From Bdellovibrionales bacterium (lineage in GTDB: Bacteria > Bdellovibrionota > Bdellovibrionia > Bdellovibrionales > UBA1609): a stretch of DNA of 6,148 nucleotides. Below the pieces are notes generated by a model that saw only the letters and a program-made list of their open reading frames with translations, made no database searches and was not told the DNA's origin. Position numbers and translations under genes: made by a program. Within the stretch, counting starts at the first letter, position 1, and each line of letters starts with the position of its first letter. This document shows positions 1 through 3,280 of the stretch, piece by piece. The stretch spans positions 1-6,148 of the forward strand of contig JAGRAK010000126.1 of the NCBI GenBank assembly GCA_020434645.1. Reading direction: 5' to 3'.

Positions 1-356
1 GTTCCACCTAGTGAATTTATAAGATTTAATTTGCCTAAGTCTTCATATTTTTCAAAGTAAACCTCTCCCCAAAACTGATCGAGCTCGCCGAAACCACAAA
101 AAAGTAACTTATTTTGATTCTTAAGCTTGTGTGTACCTTGTAGCTTGTTAATCATAACGCCTTTGGGGCAACCTGAAGCCTCTTTAGCCTCTTGGTTCTT
201 CGGGGTAATTTGAGATGAATTATCCTGCTGCAAATCTTTTATTGAACTCTCAATATTTATTTTTTCTGAAGTCCCATTAGGGAGCTTGAGATACACAGCA
301 AAACCTATACATAAAAGTAAAATCATAAATAAAAATACCTTAGCTTTTGCAGTCAT
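1..356 (-). CDS. Partial unknown membrane-anchored or exported protein (5' part of gene)
   Basis: The frame opens at ATG 356-354 and is still open at the left edge, so 118 residues are visible and the C-terminus is missing. The protein starts MTAKAKVF and has a hydrophobic stretch at about residues 7-23 (FLFMILLLCIGFAVYL within it), preceded by two lysines. This is typical of an uncleaved signal anchor or a signal peptide. Cys16 lies inside this stretch but is preceded by Leu rather than Gly, Ala or Ser, so it is not a convincing lipobox. A polar, Gln/Asn/Lys-rich linker (about 28-60) follows, then a more folded-looking part with Cys63 and Cys87, which could form a disulfide in the periplasm, and an aromatic segment around FWGEVYFEKYED (95-106). 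I do not recognise the family. The start is well supported by an AGGAG site 8 nt upstream and by a promoter just beyond it, so the gene is probably transcribed on its own rather than from the fic operon. Confidence 0.75.
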   Translation of the reverse strand, partial: MTAKAKVFLFMILLLCIGFAVYLKLPNGTSEKINIESSIKDLQQDNSSQITPKNQEAKEASGCPKGVMINKLQGTHKLKNQNKLLFCGFGELDQFWGEVYFEKYEDLGKLNLINSLGG

Positions 357-364
357 TTTCAAAA

Positions 365-369
365 CTCCT
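365..369 (-). promoter_or_regulatory. Shine-Dalgarno site of the left-edge gene
   Basis: AGGAG on the minus strand, 8 nt upstream of ATG 356-354. It is the clearest ribosome binding site in the window and fixes the start of the left-edge gene, which has no visible homologue to confirm it. Confidence 0.75.
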
Positions 370-378
370 ATGTGTACT

Positions 379-406
379 ATTGTAAGTGAAAAGCCCAATT
401 TGTCAC
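379..406 (-). promoter_or_regulatory. Sigma70-like promoter of the left-edge gene
   Basis: On the minus strand GTGACA (406-401) matches TTGACA at 5 of 6 positions. TACAAT (384-379) matches TATAAT at 5 of 6, and the spacer is 16 bp. The predicted start of transcription near 372 leaves a leader of about 15 nt that contains the AGGAG site. Seen: the two hexamers and their spacing. Inferred: activity. Confidence 0.55.
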
Positions 407-518
407 TAAAGTAATCTTTTTAAGCTGACAACAAGTGCACAACTCTTAACGACTCAATAAAACTCGGCTCCACAATGGGTGCCCCTGCAGGAGTTGCGGC
501 CGTACATGCTGGACACAA

Positions 519-539
519 TTCAGCTGGCGAAAAGCTGAA
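519..539 (+). terminator. Small hairpin, possible weak terminator
   Basis: TTCAGCT (519-525) and AGCTGAA (533-539) form a perfect 7-bp stem around a 7-nt loop. Read on the plus strand, it is followed by a T-rich run (542-554, interrupted by C), as in a weak Rho-independent terminator, yet no clear plus-strand gene lies upstream. Read on the minus strand, 43 nt after the fic stop, no T-run follows it, so it could only act there as an mRNA 3' stem. Direction and function are uncertain. Confidence 0.3.
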
Positions 540-581
540 AGTTTTCTCTCTTTTAATATAAATTAATGAGAATAATTTTTT

Positions 582-1175
582 CTACTCGATCCCTCTTGCA
601 AACTTTAACAAGTCGGTAAAATCTTTGGTTTCATCTGCAACTCGAAGTGCTTTTATATACCTACTTCGATCATCATTTTCATAAGTTAGATCATCACTCC
701 CCCATGAAAATTTGTTTCCCCCATTGAACTCAAGTAATAAATCCGTGGCTAACCTTGACCATCTCCCATTGCCGTTAGGGAATGGATGAATCCAAACTAG
801 TTTGTGATGAAAGCGTATCGCTAACTCATCTAAACTATAAGTCTCGTTTTCTAGCCAGTATTGAACATTACCTAATAACTGCCCTAGTTCGTTTTGAATA
901 TTTTCTTTTGGAACCCCAATATTGGTTTGCGACCGCCTGAATTTACCTGCCCATTCCCAAACTTGCCCAAACATTTGTTTGTGCAACTCAATTAATCCTG
1001 AAACAGTAAGCAAATTCTTTTTTATTTTTCGACTCGACTTTGTCCATAGCAAAGCCTGAGCAATGTTATTGGCTTCAAATTCATTAAGTTCACTCTGTGT
1101 TGTTAAATTAGGAATAAGGCCACGTATTGTTTCAGAATCCAGTGGAATTGATCCAGGAATATTATTAATCTTCAC
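582..1175 (-). CDS. Fic-domain protein, mobile mystery protein B type
   Basis: Fic proteins usually transfer AMP or another phosphate-containing group to a target protein. The core motif HPFPNGNGRWSR (residues 130-141 of 197) has the catalytic His, the GNGR anion loop and the last Arg, but Asn replaces the usual Asp/Glu before GNG. The flap hairpin is FRRSQTNIGVP (about 79-89). The helix ELNEFEANNI (about 29-38) resembles the inhibitory helix of other Fic proteins, but the (S/T)xxxE(G/N) motif is only approached (Ser28, Glu32, then Phe33). The N-terminal PLD...GLIP pattern and the upstream HTH gene match the mobile mystery protein B family (TIGR02613), as recalled. There is no ATG before the catalytic half. 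I chose GTG 1175-1173 because it overlaps the HTH stop as GTGA and has GGAAG 5 nt upstream. TTG 1187 would add four residues. The target and reaction are unknown; a toxin-like role is inference. Confidence 0.9.
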   Translation of the reverse strand: MKINNIPGSIPLDSETIRGLIPNLTTQSELNEFEANNIAQALLWTKSSRKIKKNLLTVSGLIELHKQMFGQVWEWAGKFRRSQTNIGVPKENIQNELGQLLGNVQYWLENETYSLDELAIRFHHKLVWIHPFPNGNGRWSRLATDLLLEFNGGNKFSWGSDDLTYENDDRSRYIKALRVADETKDFTDLLKFARGIE

Positions 1176-1633
1176 TTTAACTTCCAAATCTTATTTATCT
1201 TCTCTGATAGAATCTTTTTTTTCATATCATCGATAGCTTGTTTTTGCTCGTTTGAATCCATGCCTTGTTTTTCTAATTTCATCGTTTTATCCACTTGTGA
1301 CAACATTGACCGAGCCGCAATCTCAGCCTGGGTTTCAATTACTTTTTCAAGGCTTTCTTTCGGAACAATAAAGTATATAAAATCGCAACCCATTGCCTCT
1401 GCTGTTTTTTGCAAAGACTCGACCGTCACCTTGCCATCTAGCTCACTTTTCTCAATGGCCTGTATTCTTTGTTTGATTGTACCTAATCTCTTACCAAGAT
1501 CCTCTAAAGACATCCCAAGAGAACTTCGGACTTCCTTAACCCAACCCTCTTTAGGCCTCTTTAAATTTATTTTTTTTAGTTCTTTATAGAAGCGATCTAA
1601 TTGCCGCCTTCTTAATTCACTAGTGTCAGCCAT
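1172..1633 (-). CDS. Xre-type HTH regulator, mobile mystery protein A type
   Basis: A 153-residue DNA-binding protein, the first gene of the pair. The order of elements matches mobile mystery protein A (TIGR02612), as recalled: RRRQLDRFY near the N-terminus (8-16), then KEGWVKEVRSSLGMS (28-42). A helix-turn-helix follows at about 41-62, with SLEDLGKRLG as the first helix and IKQRIQAIEKSE as the recognition helix. Next come GKVTVESLQKTAEAMGCDFIYFIVP (67-91) and a charged helical tail with QAEIAARSMLSQVDKTM. The family is reported next to a Fic partner, often on plasmids or other mobile DNA, which fits the downstream gene here. I chose ATG 1633-1631 because family members begin about ten residues before RRQLDR and a GGACGG-like purine block sits 5 nt upstream. 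ATG 1660 would add nine residues but has no ribosome binding site and falls inside a putative operator. The likely role, by inference, is to repress its own operon and perhaps restrain Fic. Confidence 0.88.
   Translation of the reverse strand: MADTSELRRRQLDRFYKELKKINLKRPKEGWVKEVRSSLGMSLEDLGKRLGTIKQRIQAIEKSELDGKVTVESLQKTAEAMGCDFIYFIVPKESLEKVIETQAEIAARSMLSQVDKTMKLEKQGMDSNEQKQAIDDMKKKILSEKINKIWKLK
1181..1185 (-). promoter_or_regulatory. Ribosome binding site deciding the fic start
   Basis: GGAAG on the minus strand lies inside the last codons of the HTH gene, 5 nt before GTG 1175. The TTG alternative at 1187 overlaps this site and has no comparable purine block at a proper distance, so the site favours the GTG start and translational coupling to the HTH gene. 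Confidence 0.5.
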
Positions 1634-1645
1634 ACTTACCGTCCA

Positions 1646-1663
1646 TATATGTGTAGACATATA
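1646..1663. promoter_or_regulatory. Inverted repeat in the HTH-fic leader, putative operator
   Basis: TATATGT (1646-1652) and ACATATA (1657-1663) form a perfect 7-bp inverted repeat with a 4-bp spacer, 12 bp upstream of the chosen HTH start. On the minus strand it contains TATGTCTA, an octamer shared with the inverted repeat at 1707-1724. Xre-type regulators commonly bind such short palindromes at their own promoters; binding here is inferred. Confidence 0.4.
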
Positions 1664-1684
1664 ATATATTTTTATCTACTTATT

Positions 1685-1711
1685 TGTATACTTTATCGGA
1701 ATTTATGTCTA
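1685..1711 (-). promoter_or_regulatory. Possible promoter of the HTH-fic operon
   Basis: On the minus strand TAGACA (1711-1706) resembles a -35 box and TATACA (1690-1685) a -10 box. The 15-bp spacer is short; a -10 shifted by two bases (TACAAA) gives 17 bp but a poorer match. The -35 would lie inside the inverted repeat at 1707-1724 and the other repeat would lie in the leader, as expected for autorepression. The region is AT-rich, so chance matches are likely. Confidence 0.25.
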
Positions 1712-1724
1712 TTTATTTATAGAC
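1707..1724. promoter_or_regulatory. Second inverted repeat upstream of the HTH gene, putative operator
   Basis: GTCTAT (1707-1712) and ATAGAC (1719-1724) form a perfect 6-bp inverted repeat with a 6-bp spacer. Its left arm is part of TATGTCTA (1704-1711), the octamer also found inverted at 1661-1654. The two repeats are centred 61 bp apart, near six helical turns, so a regulator could bind both on similar faces of the DNA. Confidence 0.4.
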
Positions 1725-1750
1725 CAAATTGGCAGCCTATGCTTTGGACT

Positions 1751-1759
1751 GGGGGGGGG
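1751..1759 (+). repeat. Run of nine G
   Basis: A nine-base G homopolymer stands in an otherwise AT-rich region, about 27 bp upstream of the HTH-side inverted repeat and just before the direct-repeat element. Such tracts can vary in length by slippage, but this one lies in no supported gene. It may also be a place of sequencing error. Confidence 0.6.
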
Positions 1760-1775
1760 TAAAGCCCTGCCATTC

Positions 1776-1832
1776 CCTGCCAATGTATGCTAACTATTTG
1801 AAATTATTGACGCAAAATCACCCGCTCCAAAT
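1776..1832 (+). repeat. Diverged direct repeat, copy A
   Basis: This copy aligns without gaps to 2098-2154 over 57 bp, with 47 identical positions by hand count. Nine of the ten differences are transitions. The likeness extends leftward to AGCCCT (1763 here, 2090 in copy B) with a 5-bp indel, where copy A has a tandem CCCTGCCATT / CCCTGCCAAT (1765-1784). The copy ends 27 bp before ATG 1860. It could be a duplicated leader or promoter, an element end or a recombination site. Confidence 0.75.
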
Positions 1833-1859
1833 CGGCTATAAGTAGTTAGGGGTTAATAA

Positions 1860-2054
1860 ATGCCCACAAACGAAGCCTCCAGAATTCAATACGAAAAACT
1901 TATTTTTTGCCAGTATTGTTTTTCATGCCCACATTTTTACCCGGACTACCATTTGTTTCTGGAAAGCTTGTTCCGTAGAAGTAGTTTAATACATAAGGTT
2001 GCCAAGCATCATCACCTGATGCCATCTTCTAAATCACTGTCATTTGGGCTATGA
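1860..2054 (+). CDS. Doubtful small reading frame, 64 codons
   Basis: The start ATG 1860 has AGGGG 7 nt upstream, a good distance, and follows repeat copy A in the same way that the SGNH gene follows copy B. The product is basic, His- and Ser-rich, and has a Cys cluster CQYCFSCPH (17-25) that could bind metal if the frame is real. It has no signal peptide, no membrane segment and no family I recognise. Against it: the opposite strand of the same stretch reads more like ordinary protein (ATG 2025 to stop 1900, with GDDAWQPYVL and SFPETNGSPGK). That frame is itself short and lacks a ribosome binding site. The region may be a decayed gene rather than a working one. Confidence 0.22.
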   Translation: MPTNEASRIQYEKLIFCQYCFSCPHFYPDYHLFLESLFRRSSLIHKVAKHHHLMPSSKSLSFGL

Positions 2055-2097
2055 TAAATACCCATTTTTTGATTCAATAGCATTAGACCAGCCCTAC

Positions 2098-2154
2098 CTT
2101 GCCAATATATGCTGACCACTTGAAATTGTTAACGCGGAATCAACCGCTCCAAAT
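2098..2154 (+). repeat. Diverged direct repeat, copy B
   Basis: Second copy of the element at 1776-1832, in the same orientation and offset by 322 bp. It ends 16 bp before the SGNH start codon, so it probably overlaps that gene's leader or promoter. TTGCCA (2099-2104) is a possible -35 box, but I see no good -10 at the right distance. CCAAATTTTGG (2149-2159) is a short palindrome overlapping its right end. Confidence 0.75.
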
Positions 2155-2170
2155 TTTGGTTCTCTGACCC

Positions 2171-3244
2171 ATGAAAAATTCTGCTATATTTTTTATCTCC
2201 GCGACATCTGTACTGTCTATTTTTCTATATAACAAATACCCATCAAGCGTCACCCCACACTCACCACCAAATAACTTGATCACTGTCTATCAAGATATCG
2301 TAGACAATGAACCTGATTATTATATATCAGATCCGATTGTGGGCATGGTTCACAAGCCCCATGCCATGCGAGAATACGATTGGCCAGAACACCCCAATAA
2401 AAAATTTCAATCCAAAACCAATAATTTAGGCTTCAGAGAAGATCACGACACAGAAATCACTAAGCCGACCGACGTTTTCAGAGTTTTAGTCACAGGCGAC
2501 AGTCATATTGACGGTGTTATAAATAACAAGGAGTCGTTTCCGAACCAACTCGAATTTATTATGAACTCTTCATCGGGTAAAAAAAATGAAATAATAAACG
2601 CCGGAGCTGGTTACTATTCGCCACGCGCCTATGAAGCCGTTATTCGAAAGTACTCCACTTTGTCGCCAAATCTTTTTATTGCGGTTATTTACACCGGCAA
2701 TGACTTTCTCGACACCACTCATTTTTTAGAAATGAGTGAGCCGGTCGCCAGACCACCAGACTATTATGAACGGCTCGAAAAAGCTTATGCCCTCAATTCT
2801 GCTTTAGTCGGCCAAACTCTAAATCAATTTTTCTATTTTAAAAATTTTCCCGATATGAGAGAGAAGGTTATCAATTCAATTGTCGAATCAATGGCAAATG
2901 CGGCAGCCCAGTGCACTAAGATTAAGAGCGAGTTTATTGTTGTCATGCTCCCTACAAAATTAGATGCCGGCCAGCATAATCTCGACAAAATAACGGCCGC
3001 GATCGCTGCTCTCGAGTTAGATCAGTCTGACTTTGAATCGAACAGGCAAATGAGCCGTGAAATTTGCGATCAGTTACATGCCCAAAATATAAAATGCTGG
3101 AATTCGCAAGAAGCCCTCAATGACTCTAAACAAGAGTATTTTTGGGAGCAAGATTATCACTTGAATATTCTTGGCCATAAAACTTTAGCCAATGGATTTT
3201 TTAAAAAATACAAATCTAATTTACAAAAACCTTCAAGCGAATAA
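2171..3244 (+). CDS. SGNH/GDSL-family hydrolase with N-terminal signal or anchor
   Basis: A 357-residue protein of the SGNH hydrolase superfamily, typically esterases that remove acyl or acetyl groups from glycans, lipids or small esters. Block I is GDSH (109-112, nucleophile Ser111). NAGAGYYSP (143-151) supplies the block II glycine, GND (176-178) is block III, and DYHLN (328-332) gives Asp328 and His330, so the catalytic set looks complete. A hydrophobic segment at about 5-20 suggests a signal peptide or membrane anchor, so it should act in the periplasm or at the envelope. Before the catalytic domain lies the SDPIVGMVHKPH...TNNLGFRE stretch (53-90), common in larger SGNH proteins of envelope-polysaccharide loci. 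An in-frame TGA lies two codons before ATG 2171, and the next Met is residue 59, so this start is almost forced, although no ribosome binding site is visible. The gene converges on the RND gene with a 36-bp gap and no obvious terminator. The substrate is unknown. Confidence 0.85.
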   Translation: MKNSAIFFISATSVLSIFLYNKYPSSVTPHSPPNNLITVYQDIVDNEPDYYISDPIVGMVHKPHAMREYDWPEHPNKKFQSKTNNLGFREDHDTEITKPTDVFRVLVTGDSHIDGVINNKESFPNQLEFIMNSSSGKKNEIINAGAGYYSPRAYEAVIRKYSTLSPNLFIAVIYTGNDFLDTTHFLEMSEPVARPPDYYERLEKAYALNSALVGQTLNQFFYFKNFPDMREKVINSIVESMANAAAQCTKIKSEFIVVMLPTKLDAGQHNLDKITAAIAALELDQSDFESNRQMSREICDQLHAQNIKCWNSQEALNDSKQEYFWEQDYHLNILGHKTLANGFFKKYKSNLQKPSSE

Positions 3245-3280
3245 AAATCAGACATGCAAGCCCCCTCATATTTAACAATA

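Larger units (their letters stand above)
357..581. other. Intergenic spacer with GC-rich island and open frame beyond the fic stop
   Basis: The spacer separates the fic stop from the left-edge gene. Its right part is AT-rich, but by hand count 41 of 65 bases at 466-530 are G or C. That island carries several short palindromes: CCTGCAGG (484-491), CGGCCG (497-502) and CAGCTG (521-526). On the minus strand the frame of fic continues without a stop from 581 to the TAA at 422-420, which is 53 codons. On the plus strand a 28-codon frame starts at ATG 475 and ends at 561, but no ribosome binding site precedes it. I cannot assign the island to an RNA family or recombination site. The integron attC core motifs I looked for are not properly present. 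Confidence 0.5.
1725..2170. other. Gene-poor region between the HTH-fic operon and the SGNH gene
   Basis: About 450 bp without a firmly supported gene. It contains the G9 run, both copies of the 57-bp repeat, the doubtful 64-codon plus-strand frame, and competing short minus-strand frames at 2083-2012 and 2025-1900. A weak stem is possible between GGCAG/GCTTT (1731-1745) and AAAGC/CTGCC (1761-1771), with the G9 run in its loop. I see no tRNA, CRISPR array, transposase or clear terminator here. Confidence 0.5.

Noticed and set aside
430..540. Integron attC-like site in the GC island
   Set aside because: The GTTRRRY and RYYYAAC core motifs are only approached (GTTAAGA on the minus strand) and do not pair across the island; there is no integrase in view.
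475..561. 28-codon plus-strand frame starting MGAPAGVAAVHAGHN
   Set aside because: No ribosome binding site or promoter is seen, and the length is easily explained by the GC-rich island lacking stops.
582..1187. Fic protein starting at TTG 1187
   Set aside because: Possible, but the GTG at 1175 has the better-spaced GGAAG, the GTGA overlap with the upstream stop, and an N-terminus closer to the family pattern.
1260..1589. Plus-strand open frame of 109 codons
   Set aside because: It lies wholly antisense to the HTH gene, whose protein family is recognisable; it has no family features of its own.
1172..1660. Longer HTH protein starting at ATG 1660
   Set aside because: No ribosome binding site precedes it, the nine extra residues do not fit the family N-terminus, and the codon sits inside an inverted repeat that is likely an operator.
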